From Naematelia aurantialba (lineage: Eukaryota > Basidiomycota > Tremellomycetes > Tremellales > Naemateliaceae), in assembly GCA_021527695.1 (NCBI GenBank), contig JAKFAO010000003.1, positions 1,984,001 to 2,048,000 of the forward strand: a stretch of 64,000 nt of DNA. Reading direction: 5' to 3'. Shown here one piece after another: positions 45,358 to 55,752 of the stretch. How positions within the stretch are numbered: position 1 is the first letter of the stretch; each line of letters opens with the position of its first letter. The translations under genes were made by a program, and so were the position numbers. The notes beneath the pieces are model-generated. The model was not told where the DNA came from. It made no database searches and saw only the letters and a list, made by a program, of their open reading frames with translations.

Positions 45358-47312
45358 TCAGCAGACCCGATTCTGCACTGGATGACCGTCAAGGAGATCT
45401 GCGAGCTGGTCGATGGCCTGCACGCAGACATCGATCTGTGCCTCCAGCGTGCTCCCACCGCTGATCTCGTCAGCTCCTCCACGGAGGTTGAAAAAACGAC
45501 GATGTGACTGACATGTGCGGCGTTGCAATGAAGTTCTCCAGATCAAGCAGCCCGTTGGCCGTCTTCCGACTGACAGGCTCTTGGGCAAACACGTCGCTCG
45601 CGGCGCCCATCAGCCTCTCGCCGGCACAGAGCATGTCGTACAGCGCCTGCTCGTCGACAACTGCCCCTCGACTCATGTTCACAAGGATGGAGCCGGGCTT
45701 CATCATGCCCAATTCGGGGGCTGAGATAAGTCGCCGCGTGGTCTCTGTCAGAGGACAGTGGAGAGTCAATACGTCGATGTGGGGTAACATGCCGGCAAGG
45801 GAGGAGTGGCGGGTGTGTGGGAGGGCGCCAGAGGGGTCGTGGGTCGTCCATCGCGTGGGCGGGGTGGTGGGCGAGTAGACGTGGATGGTGCACGAGAATG
45901 CGTGCTGGGGTGTCAGGCGTGTCAGCAGTGTCACGTGTCAGCAGTGTCGGCGAGGTGCTGCAGCGAGCGTTGAGCGGCGGCGGTCGAAATACTCGCCCCT
46001 TGCGATTTCGCAATAGTGGTGGCAAAGACGCTAGTGATCGCCGAGAGGGCGATCCTGGCCAGCGCAGGGAAAAATGGACAACGGCAAGCAAGGCAAGACG
46101 TACATGGAAGATCTCGGCAGCGCACCGTGCGGTCGCGCCCATCCCAACCATACCAATGGCCTTGCCCCTCAGGCTCCGGCCAAGCACGTCCAAGGACCTC
46201 AGGGTCTGGCCGGCACGTAGGCGGCGGTCGAGCTCTGGTACGCGGCGGAGCAGGGCCAGGGCGAGGGCGACGGTGAGTTCCGATACGGCGTGGGCGTTGG
46301 ACCCCGGGCAGTCTGTGGGTCAGCTGCCGTTCCCAGGTAGGGCTTGGATGGGCGGTCGGGTAGGGGGTTGGGGGTTAGTATGGGTTTGTTTTGGAGTGGT
46401 GTAGGTTGACCAAAGGAGAAAAAGGCAAGGAACCGAGGTAAGGGTATTGACGATTTCCATTTGCCGGGGTAGGCAGGGGAGCTGATGTGGCTGGCGAGGC
46501 TGTCCGAGCACGCGAGCTGTCGGTACGGGAGACTCACTGAGCACGGCAACGTGTCGCTCGAGACACGTGGGCAGATGGATCGAATCGTACCCCACCCCGA
46601 CGACCGAGATGGCCAAGAGCTTCGGGGCGTGAAGTAGCATTTCGCTTGGGAGCGCGTTGGCTCGGTTCACTGGGCGTCGGTATGATCAGTACTAGTCGTT
46701 TCCTTGGATTGCAGGTGCAGCTAGGCAGGCAGGAAGGCAGGCAGGCAGGCAGGAAGACAAACAAGCTCGCAAGCAAGCAAGCAGGCAGGAAGGCAGACAA
46801 ACAAGCACGCAAGCAAGCACGCAGGCAGATGTAGGCAGAGACGCACGGATACCATCCGCAACCTCGAGTCCTGGTCCCAACTCGACGTCCTGGCCCACCA
46901 CGAGCACCTTGCCGAAGCGCGATCGCGCATATTCGAGCGCAAGCGGGTGCACCGGCGTGGGAAGGAGGACGGCCGCCTGTCGGGCAGGGACGCGCGGGTC
47001 CGGCAGCGGTGTTGGAGGTGTCGGTGGTGTTGGCGGTGTCGGCGGTGTCAGTGGGGAGTTGAATAGAGCCAATGACGGGTCAGGCAGAGTCAGTGGCAGG
47101 TCGGATTGAGTCAGTTGGTCAGTGGGTGAGAAACGGATGGTTGGGGTCAGTTGTAAAGCTTTAGAGTGGTTCCAGGGACACAGTTGTTGTGGTTGGTGAG
47201 GTAGGAGCGGTAGGTGCGGTAGAGTCTGGTGGGTGGGCAGGAGGGGCGGGAGCGCTTGCGGTAGGGAGTTGCGGATGTCCACTGGGGTCGGGGCGAGCGA
47301 CGGCAGTGACAT
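45358..47312 (-). CDS. D-isomer-specific 2-hydroxyacid dehydrogenase
   Basis: The start at 47312 gives MSLPSLAPTPVDIRN. The NAD-binding and catalytic motifs are present across introns: VVGVGYDSIHLPTCLER, SELTVALALALLRRVPELDR, the Rossmann loop GMVGMGATARCAAEIFHA, DVLTLHCPLTETTRRLI, the catalytic Arg in LVNMSRGAVVDE, Glu in SDVFAQEPV and His in FIATPH. The family reduces 2-ketoacids, for example glyoxylate, hydroxypyruvate or phosphohydroxypyruvate; substrate cannot be told from sequence. The N-terminal part has a Pro-Thr repeat (PTPPTPPTP, 46995-47060) encoded by a 9-bp repeat. The C-terminal splice (around 45485) is less certain. Confidence 0.85.
46720..46832. repeat. Tetranucleotide repeat (CAGG/CAAG) in an intron of the hydroxyacid dehydrogenase
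   Basis: A run of gcaggcaggaaggcaggcag and aagcaagcaagcaggcagg type lies between exons of the dehydrogenase. Confidence 0.8.
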
Positions 47313-47643
47313 GGTCAAAGTGGTCAGTGGTCGGTGGTGAGTGGCAAGTGGGGGTGGCAAATCGTCACTCGTCGGCGGACAGGATCAGCCGCCAGCAGTC
47401 CGCAGTCAGCACTCAGCGGTGAGTATGAGTATGGAGTTGTATGGGTTGTATGGGTTGGATGGACAAGAACGAGACACCGTGGATGGACAAAACAAAACAG
47501 TGGGTGGACAGCGAGCGAGACGTGTGAGGACGAACGGATGGCAAGGGAGGAGGGACAAGTGGCGAAAACACCTCGAGGACGGGAAGAAATACCACATCGT
47601 GTCGCCGTCTTTCTGCGATACCAGTGACACTTGGAAGGCTTAT

Positions 47644-47679
47644 CTGTCCATCTGTCCATCTGTCCATCTGTCCATCTGT
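47644..47679. repeat. CTGTCCAT, 4.5 units
   Basis: Perfect 8-bp tandem repeat. Confidence 0.9.
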
Positions 47680-47744
47680 GGCCTTATCACTGAAGGCGTG
47701 CTTATCGCAGCTGAGGCATGCGGTTATCGAGCTCGTCTTTGGTG

Positions 47745-47915
47745 TTGTCGCAGCTCCTTCGTGGAATCGCAACCATCCGTGTTATCAGAGCTCGTCCGTG
47801 TTATCGCAGCATCCGCGTTATCGCAGCTCGTCCGTCGTGTTATCGCAGCTCGTCCTTGGTGGTATCGCAGCTCGTCCGTGTTATCATAGCTCGTCCATGT
47901 CTTGTCGCACGAGAA
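47745..47915. repeat. 19-23-bp minisatellite, about 8 units
   Basis: Units contain the core tatcgcagctcgtccgtgt, with small length changes between copies. Confidence 0.8.
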
Positions 47916-48070
47916 CGGAAGGACGGAATTCAGAGTCTCTGCCTCTGCATATCGATCCGCGTCTGCCGAATTAGCGGCCTGGGAGCCTACCTGTGTGGGA
48001 TCCGGGAATTGCAAGAGAACGCACTCGAACCCACACCGATTGTCCCGACTCTGACCACCCCACTCGGATC

Positions 48071-48140
48071 ACCCGACTCTGAATGCCCGACTGTGGGTGC
48101 CCGACTGTGGGTACCCGACTCTGGGCGCCCGACTCTGGGT
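48071..48140. repeat. 14-bp minisatellite, 5 units
   Basis: Five contiguous units of the form gcccgactctgggt, exactly 70 bp, with point differences between units. Confidence 0.9.
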
Positions 48141-48390
48141 GCGCGTCTCTGCTAGCACCGCCGGGTCGTCTTTTCTTCCAGCCGGTAGAACTACCTCGTC
48201 TGACAATGACCACGGATAATTCCAAAGGACAAATGACAAAGGAGGAACAACGTACAACCGCATTCGCCGCTGTTATCTCTCCTCGCACAAGGAGGTTACG
48301 GCTGCGGTCCCACTTTGGTCGTTATCTTTCCGTCGTTCGGGAGGTCGGACGGTATCAAGGATCCAGGATCGGAAGGTAAAAGAAGGCAGA

Positions 48391-48474
48391 CGATATGAGA
48401 CGATACGAGACGGCACGAGGCGATACGAGACGATACGAGGCGATACGAGACGATACGAGGCGATACGAGACGGC
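48391..48474. repeat. 10-bp minisatellite, 8 units with a 20-bp higher-order pattern
   Basis: Units cgatacgaga and cgatacgagg mostly alternate, giving a strict 10-bp phase close to the DNA helical turn. Confidence 0.9.
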
Positions 48475-48815
48475 AGTATCTGGTAAGCGCTGAGGCTCGG
48501 TGTCATGGAATGACAACCCTTCGCCGTCTTTGGTACAGGCTAGTATATAACCAGATTCAGCCTGAGTCGGCAGGTTGAATATGAGCCTTTTGAGCCAAGC
48601 CATTGTATTGTACTGGTTAGCACTGCTGTGACACTCGGATAGACACTCTTAAACCTGCTCCACGCCCACATCACACCGCAACTACCACACGGCCACTCCT
48701 TACATGACACATACAGATAGCTGTAGATGTATATGGAATTCCATACCCACGTGCCCCCACCCATCAGCCATACGCTCCACATTCCTTCGTCACGCATACC
48801 AGCCCTGTCTGTCAG

Positions 48816-50016
48816 CTACCGCCAGCGACACGTGCAGCTCACGCCATATCCCCCCATGCCCCCACGGCCATACAGCAACATCTGGCTTCCGGGCAAGTTG
48901 TTGATCCCCATTCCGCCGCCAATGCCCCCCATCATGCCCATGCCGACACCGTACGCGTCGGGTGCTGATTGTCGAAACGCATGTTCCACGCTGCCGTCGT
49001 CCGACGCCAAGTCCACAGTCGGCGCCAGTCGGCCCGTCCAGAATTTAGCATTCACGGCGCGCGCGCGGCGGTCGAGTTTCCATGTCATGTAGCGATTTTT
49101 CATGGTTTGCCACGCGGTGGGGTGGAGACGGCGACGATGGGCACGGGATGATGGCGACGAAGAGCGAGGCAGGGACAGTGGGTCAGGTGGTTCGTCTTGA
49201 ATGAGGTGAAAGCTCACCGGTGAGCGTCCGGATAATCATCGACGAAATTGGCAGCAGGAGGCGCCTGGTCCTTCATGTCAGCGCCGCCCCATCGTCCAAG
49301 CAAGAAGCGCACACCGTATCCAAGTGTAGGGTCCATCACCCTAGTCCCTAGTCAGCGAGCCATTTCTCGAGATAAGCCTCACATTCCGTAATTGCCGTAT
49401 CCGCCGCTGGGAGAAGCATCAGTCACCCCTGTACTCCTTCACGCCGCTTCCGAGTCGTGGCTCAGCGGCACATACCCGTATGGACTATAACCGCCCATGC
49501 CGAGCATGCTTTGAATTTGATTCAGCTCTGTCGAGCATTTAAGAGACTACACATACCCTCCGGGGGGATACCGTGGCATCTGGCCAGCGTCAGTAAGGGA
49601 CCAACGGGTCACACAGAACTTACCCCATACGCGCCGATCATTGAAGGGTACATCCCCATCGCACCGGGATACATACCGATGCCTCCCATACCCATACCCC
49701 CCATACCCATTCCTCCCATCCCTACTCCGCCCATGCCCAGCATTCCAGGATACATGCCGCCCATACCTGCACCGTAGAATGTCTATATGACCGAATGAGA
49801 GCGGGGGATTCGAGCAAAAATGGGAAGGAGAAATAGCAGAGGATAGATTGGAAGACGGTGAGAGTAGGGAAGTTGAGGGAGAAGAGAAGGCAGAGAGAAG
49901 GCAGAGAGTGACGGCAATGTAGAGGAGGGTGGATGATTCATCAGCGATGAAGCACGTCCGTCAATAGGGCGATGCTTGAATGGGACACTTGCCATCTTAT
50001 AGGTAGAGCGCGACAA
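48816..50016 (-). CDS. Gly/Met/Tyr-rich protein of unknown function (5' end uncertain)
   Basis: A chain of short minus-strand exons splices in frame. One reads TFYGAGMGGMYPGMLGMGG with further GMGG repeats (around 49640-49785). Then come MPRYPPGG, MLGMGGYSPYG, GGYGNYGM, and a unique stretch DPTLGYGVRFLLGRWGGADM followed by KDQAPPAANFVDDYPDAH (around 49225-49325). The last exon (48816 to about 49003) reads VEHAFRQSAPDAYGVGMG and ends with CTCRWR. The consistent phase of five junctions supports a real gene. I do not recognise the family. An upstream exon ending STYKM would need a GC-AG intron (gcaagt, near 49985); the true start codon was not found. Confidence 0.5.
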
Positions 50017-50881
50017 CTATGAAGAGGAATATTAGCCAACGACGGCACGTTACTCCCGGAAGGTGTCGGAAATGTTGTATCTGACTGCTTGACCTAGTGT
50101 TTGGGAGGCGAGGAATCCTCTCCTCTCACGTCGTAAAGAATTGGCCTCAACCACGGAGTTGTAGGTCAGTTCCCTGCCCTGTCCTGTTATTAAGATACGA
50201 GGCGAGATTTGGAGCTGCGAAATATGGCTAAGAGGTAGAGGGATAACAGGGGAAGAAGTGATTAGCAAGAGGACACGCCGCACTTGATGGCTGTCTTATG
50301 CTCTGAAGCTCTGGCCACCGCCACTCGTCTCGTGATGGCGAGTAAGCGAAGTGACGAGGTGTCGAAGGGCTGAGTGTGTGAGTGATTGTGTGTGTATAAA
50401 TAAGAAGCTGTCAGTTGTCCCGTGGTCGTCGCCATGTCCCTCGTCGTCGCTACAAAGGAAGCCATGCCCATTGTCACTCTGCTCTGACCGCCTGCAAAGG
50501 GGGAATCGGATGATTGATGAGTGGCGAATCATGCTCCAGGTGTCTTGTCGAGCTCCGCCAGGCTGACATCACAGAAATCTGATGATTGGCGTCGAGAGTA
50601 TGCATACATTGTTGAGTCCAATGTCCGAGTAGCCCGCAGGCAGCAGCAACTCGACACAGAAACATGCATGGCCGTCTTGCACCGCTGAATCCTCGTTGTC
50701 ACACGCCCATCCCGCCAAAGTCAACTTTCCCACGGTTGCCTTTGCTGCCATTCCCATTCCGACCCCCCCCTTGCGGCGCCGTTGAAACACCGCCTCTCCA
50801 CAAGTTTTGGTTCTTCACCACACCTTGGCATCCGCACTCGACTCACCTGGCTCTCGACATTCCCCACCTCTCTAAAGAGCC
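50017..50881. promoter_or_regulatory. Divergent intergenic region upstream of the PIL1-family gene
   Basis: No confident gene. A TATAAATA box-like sequence lies at about 50395-50402 on the + strand, preceded by a TG-rich run. 50050-50280 on the minus strand contains a frame reading LTYNSVVEANSLR and LGQAVRYNISDTFRE that could be a 5' exon of the Gly/Met-rich gene, but no connecting start was found. Confidence 0.35.
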
Positions 50882-53156
50882 ATGACGCTCCGGAACACGT
50901 CTGGAAAGTTCTCCCTCGGGTCGTTTGGGCGCAAAGTGAGCGGTCCGGACGGTCCCGTCTCGCCCTCTCGTACAGGGGGCAACGGGTACCACGACGACGA
51001 TGCTGGCGTGTCCCCCAGTCGCGATGGCTCGAGCACGGGGTTCTCTGGCTTGGGAGGCAAGCTGGGAAAGAGCATCGCACACCAGAGTCTGCTGCCCGTG
51101 CTGGGCAACAAGGATATGCGGCTGCTCCAGGAGTAAGTGCTGTGCCTTCTGTGGACTCGCGGGTGTGCCTTCTGTGGACCCGCGGTCGCAACATGCACAG
51201 CAGCGAGCGCGGCTGACGAGACAAGTGTCATCACCAGCGAGAAGGGGGCCTTGGTCATGACTGAGAAGCTCGCTATCGGTGAGCTGAACCATCTCTTCGT
51301 TGCCCAAGCTCATCCCGTAGACACACAGAAAGCAGCCGCAGCCCTTCCGCCGTACGGAGCACAGGAAGGGCCGGACCTGCAGGACGTGCTCACGCACTCG
51401 TCGACCCTGCTCAGCCACCTCTCTACCGCTCTGACAGTCTTCACCACGCACCAGTCCAACATGCGTGCATGCTACAAGCGCATCCGCGAGCGCGAAGAGA
51501 CGCTCGACGAACTGCGCCGACGGCGGCGGCATACCGGCTCGAAAGCCGAGAACGCCGAGCGCAAGCTCGCCAAGATGGGTCCCGAGAACAAGGGACTGCC
51601 CCAGCAGACAGAGCTGCTCGAGAAGCTGCGGATCGAGATGCGACAGGTACGTCGCCCGCGCCTGCGTCGTTCCAGACCGGTCAACTGATGTTGCAGATGG
51701 ATACGGATATCGTGAACGAAGAGTCCAAGCTCGGCGACTTTAAGCGGCAGTATGTTGTGTCCCGCAAGCACGTCCAGTCAGGCTGACAGGACAGAACGGT
51801 GAAAGAAGCGCTGTCGCTCAAGTTTGGCGGACTGGAGGAGCTGGGCGAGAAGATGTGCATCATTGGGGAACTCGGCAAATTGCTGCTGGAGGAGATCCCG
51901 CTGGAAGAGACCCCGCCTGGCTACGGCCGCGCACCGTACTACGGGTACGAAAAGACTGAGAACGCAGTGGCAGAGGCTACAAAATGCGTAAGCCCCAATA
52001 TCCCGTCCACGCGGTTCGTGATCGTGCAGCTGACGACGACCAGCTCGCGACGGTTCAGTTCCACGCTGCGTCCAATGCACCGAAAGCACCAGCGCTCGCT
52101 CCGCACACGCCTGCAGGCGCATTGACGGCGCCCTCGTTCCCGACTGACGAGCGGCGCATTTCTGCTGCTGAGGACTACGCCCACTTGCCCGGCAACATTG
52201 CCAGCCCGCCTGACGTCAAGGGTAAAAGCCGCGACTACTCTTACGACGACTCGAATGCTTATGGAGGGTTTGGCGGGGAGCGCAACGCGACCAACGGGCA
52301 TCATGTTGTCTGGCAGGGCCCGACGGACGACGCTCTCGCTGCTGATAGCGAGTCGTCGGCGCAGGCGTACGAGTACGAGCAGCAACAGGCGCTGGTTGCT
52401 GAAGAGGCGGCGTGGCGCGAACAGCACCAGGCTGGACCAGACGGAGGTGTTTCGCAGGACACGCCCGGATCCGTGGGGGAGCGGGAGAACTTGAAATCGC
52501 CTTGGGAGCCCCTGCATGTCCGACGCAGCCGATCGCCCGAAGTCCCGTCTCAGCCTCATGCGCATCCAGTGGCTGCAGGGGCTGCTTTGGGTGCACCTAT
52601 ACCCGCGCTCGCGCCCGAGGAGAACGGACAGAACGGGCACATGGCCCGAGACGCCTCTCTCGCTCCGGACCACATTGCGCTACCTCCTCCACCGATGACA
52701 TTCGGCTCCACGGGCCCGTCTCCTACGCCCGGCGCCGAGGGGTTCTATACTCCTCTCGAGGGAACATCACCTGTGGCCGGGGCGACAGGCGCAGAGCGCC
52801 TCCCCGCGCCGCCCGCCTTCCCCGTCTCGTCCATCTCGTCGATCCCGACTGTGCCTGTCGGCGGCAAGATCTCGGCTGCCGCGTTTCGCAGAGCGGCAAA
52901 ACCGCGCGCCTCGATCGAGCCGGAGGACACAAGCGGCGGCAGCAGCAGCGTGGGGAGCGCAGGAGGGGCCGGCTTGCGCCGGCTGCCGGTGCCGCCTCTA
53001 GGAGGGGCGAGGTCGGATACCCCCATCGAGGCGGGGTTCCCATTACCAGGCAGCCCGAGTGGGGCAAGTGAGGAGCAGAGTCACTTTGCGGATGCGCTAG
53101 GGGACGCAGAGGCACCGGTGTATGCGCAGCAGAGGGAGGCCGAGTCGCTCCGGTAG
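50882..53156 (+). CDS. PIL1: PIL1/LSP1-family eisosome core protein
   Basis: The start ATG at 50882 gives MTLRNTSGKFSLGSFGRK, the conserved N-terminal segment of the family. Then RLLQDVITSEKGALVMTEKL, LGKLLLEEIPLEETPPG and GYEKTENAVAEATKC follow the BAR-domain helices, across four introns. Pil1-type proteins polymerise on the plasma membrane at furrow-like eisosomes using a positively charged BAR surface. The C-terminal ~370 residues are disordered and Ser/Pro/Gly-rich, much longer than in yeast Pil1. A second paralogue is common in fungi, so the precise name is by family only. It contains many SP/TP sites suitable for phosphorylation. Confidence 0.88.
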
Positions 53157-53758
53157 GCAGAGACGCTTCGGTAGCGGTGGTGTGGTAGCCGTCGGGTGTG
53201 GCAATGGTGGCGTGGTAGCCATCAGGTGTGGCAGTGGTGGTGTGGTAGCCGTCAGTGGCAGTGGTGGTAGTAGTAGTAGTAGTAGTGGTGGTGATGGTAG
53301 TCCTCAGTTGCGGTAGTCGTCAGGGGTGGTGGTCGTCAGGTGTGGTCAGTACGAGCTGACAGTGATCGGCACGGTTGTAATGCTAGTCTGTGGTGGCGGA
53401 GCACGGGAGGGGCGGTTTGATATTCCGTGTGTTATAGTTGGATCTGAGATATCATGCTCAATGCAGTAAGCTATCGTCTTGCCGTCTCTTCTGTGTTTCG
53501 GTCGCTTCAGTAGTTGGTCAGTGGTACACGAGCTGTCGCCCGATGGCCAAGTGACGATGACGGATGACAACGACGCGTGCGATTAATGCCGAAGTGGCAG
53601 ATGGCGTGAGCGATGCAAGACTCTGGCAAGTGTCAAGTGTCAAGTGTTAAATGAACAGTAAGAATATCGACAGGGAAACATGGTTCCCGTGGTATTCACT
53701 TCCCGTGAGATTCACTTGTCGAACGAGTAACAAGCGATGGCATTGCAGAGTACGGCAT
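53157..53758. repeat. Convergent 3' region with ~33-bp GTGGTAGCC repeat and GTA run
   Basis: About 53165-53260 holds three imperfect units of ggtgtggtagccgtcaggtg type, followed by a GTA trinucleotide run at about 53262-53285. The remainder to 53758 has no recognised gene. Confidence 0.65.
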
Positions 53759-55476
53759 CTAGCGCCACGTGTCCTTGTCCCCATTCTCTCGTGCGCCTTC
53801 GTGTATGCGCGTACGGCCTACATTCGCGCCTGGTGCATCACGATCGTCTTGATCGAGTTGGTCTTGATTTGGTTGGTCGCCTGGACGCGTCAGCTCAGCT
53901 CCTCTTCTCTTTTCTCTTCTCTTCCCCTGTCCGCCCGCATCCTGTCTGTAGTCTGACGGCGGACAGTCAAACCCTGCCTCTAACCGTGCCTCTTGGTTCC
54001 AAATACTGCGTCCACCGGACACGACGACGCGACTCACCTCCTGCCAGCTGATATCCGCATTCCCATTCTTGTAATCCCAGATCTTCTTGTACAGCACCCC
54101 GCCCCCAGCCGCCTGCAGCACCCACCCGACGCTGGCGAGCGCGCCGAACACCCCCGCGAGGATATGCCCCTGCGAGAACATGGAGATGGTGTTGATGAGT
54201 CCGGCCGAGCCGGTGGCTGCGAGGTGTGAGCTGAGCGTACGTGTTTCGGCTGCACTCACATGGGATACCGATGACCATGTATGCCGAGAACAGCAGGTGG
54301 AACCCTGCGAACAAGAAGTATGCGTCTGCAGCAAGTCAGCGCGATGTCTGACCTCGGACAGACGCATAGACGCATCTCGGGCAGATACCATGGACGACAA
54401 CTCGAAACAGATACCATGGACAACTCGGACAGACACCAAGGACGACACCTCGGGCAGACACCAAGGACGACGACTCGGACAGACACCATGGACGACACCT
54501 CGGACAGACACCAATGAAGGAGAGCAGTTGTGGAGACAAAGTCTACTATGCCAGGACGTTTGAACTCACAAAAGAAAAAGGCCATCGCCTTGCCCTCGGT
54601 CTTGCGCAGCCCGAGGTAGATTGGGCGGTACCAAAGGATGAACGAGGCGATCGAGATGAAGAGGAGGTATCCGCCCGCCGCGCCGGTATCCGCTCTGTAG
54701 GCGTCAGCACAGGGGGCGAGTTGGCTTGTGGTGGCTGTCGCAAAACAGGAGAGTATGGCGGCACTCACCCGCCCTCGGAAGCGCCTGCGACGAGTAGAAA
54801 GATCGCGCCTAGCAGATTGACCAAGAGCGTCACGAGCAGTGCCAGCCATTGGATGTACAGCAGTTTTGCCGTCTGCTGGTGCAGGTCCGGCAGAGTCGAG
54901 ATGTCGTGGTGCAGAAACGGGAAGACTGCGAGTATCAGCGCTCTACCCGGCTCCATTCCGCCGTGCTCCAGCTCGAGCCTCTATCCAGCTCCTCTCCATT
55001 CTGCTCCTGCTCGAGCCTCTTTTCAGTTCCATTCCTCCGCTCTTGCTTGATGCAGTCAAGCTGGCATGTCGCAGCAATCCAAGGCAGGATGGTGTGCAAG
55101 AATATCACGCACAAGGTGGCCAGTTGTTCTGGTAGATCCCCACAGCATTCTCTCTGGCCCGCAACTCGGCCTCACGCTCATTCAATCGCCGCTCGCGCTC
55201 GTCAAACTCTGCCTGCTTGGCGGGGTCCAGCCCTCCTGCCTGGCCATACGGGCTCGCGCCGTACGTGTACCCTCCAGTAGTCGGCTTTGAAGACGGACCC
55301 GACTCGAGGTCGTTTAGCGAATCGACCGAGGAGAATGGGTTTGCATTCGAGTCGTACCCCTGCGCAGGGAGCGTGGCCGTAGACGAGGTGGGCGGATCGC
55401 TGAAAGGGTCGTGGGAAGCTGCTGGCGTTAGCTACAAGGTCTGGAGGCTTGGTCACACCGCTGTGTACTGACCCAT
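53759..55476 (-). CDS. Secretory carrier-associated membrane protein (SCAMP)
   Basis: The start at 55476 lies at an exon with only four coding bases (ATGG) before an intron; the next exon gives MASHDPFSDPPTSSTATLPA. An NPF motif (SNANPFSS) and a charged coiled segment (ERERRLNEREAELRAREDAV) precede the SCAMP core. Four membrane segments are visible, including YIQWLALLVTLLVNLLGAIF, GGYLLFISIASFILWYRPIY, FLFAGFHLLFSAYMVIGIP and ILAGVFGALASVGWVLQAAG. SCAMPs cycle through post-Golgi and endosomal membranes. The tail after GNADISWQE is placed by a weak splice to a charged ~85-residue end (stop at 53759); an earlier end is possible. One intron holds a 28-bp minisatellite. Confidence 0.82.
54350..54520. 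repeat. ~28-bp minisatellite in a SCAMP intron, about 6 units
   Basis: Units such as ctcggacagacaccaaggac alternate with variants (gggcag, atggac). The array lies between exons encoding KAMAFFF and the following membrane helix. Confidence 0.85.
54955..55025. repeat. Direct repeat in a SCAMP intron or exon edge
   Basis: Two imperfect copies of a block containing gctcgagcctct with ccagctcctctccattctgc are present. Confidence 0.5.
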
Positions 55477-55752
55477 GATGTTCTCAGAAGGCGGCAGCTC
55501 GCTGCCCTAGTGCTGTTCGAGCGTTCCCTTCTGTTCTCTTGGAGCCAGGTGTGAATGAGCTGCGAGATGTTGTTTTAGCTCTGCGGAACATGGACAGCAT
55601 TACTCGACGCGGTGGCGCGCCGACGGAATCAAACATATCAATGCCACGTGTGACATGACCGTTCACCCTCTCTGTGTCTGCAGCAAGCAACAACTCGACA
55701 ACGACAGCGGCTCAGTCCCTCGACCCCCTCGCACACTCCACCCAGCACTTAT
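55477..55752. promoter_or_regulatory. Divergent promoter SCAMP / F-box gene
   Basis: The start codons are 276 bp apart. A CACGTG core (gccacgtgtgac) lies near 55646. Function is inferred. Confidence 0.35.

Larger units (their letters stand above)
47313..48815. other. Gene-free 1.5-kb block built largely of minisatellites
   Basis: No ORF with family motifs was found. At least four unrelated tandem repeats occupy it: an 8-bp unit at 47644-47679, 19-23-bp units at about 47745-47915, a 14-bp unit at 48071-48140, and a 10-bp unit at 48391-48474. The 5' ~150 bp probably act as the promoter of the hydroxyacid dehydrogenase, and the right end as the 3' flank of the Gly/Met-rich gene. Confidence 0.65.

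Noticed and set aside
45340..45375. Similarity of gcagtgggcaaatcagca to gcagtggccaaatcagca near 30795
   Set aside because: Only about 18 bp, in unrelated contexts (hydroxyacid dehydrogenase 3' end and oxidase relic), with no extended match.
52412..53071. 219-codon frame overlapping the PIL1-family C-terminus
   Set aside because: Alternate frame of GC-rich disordered coding sequence, with no motifs.
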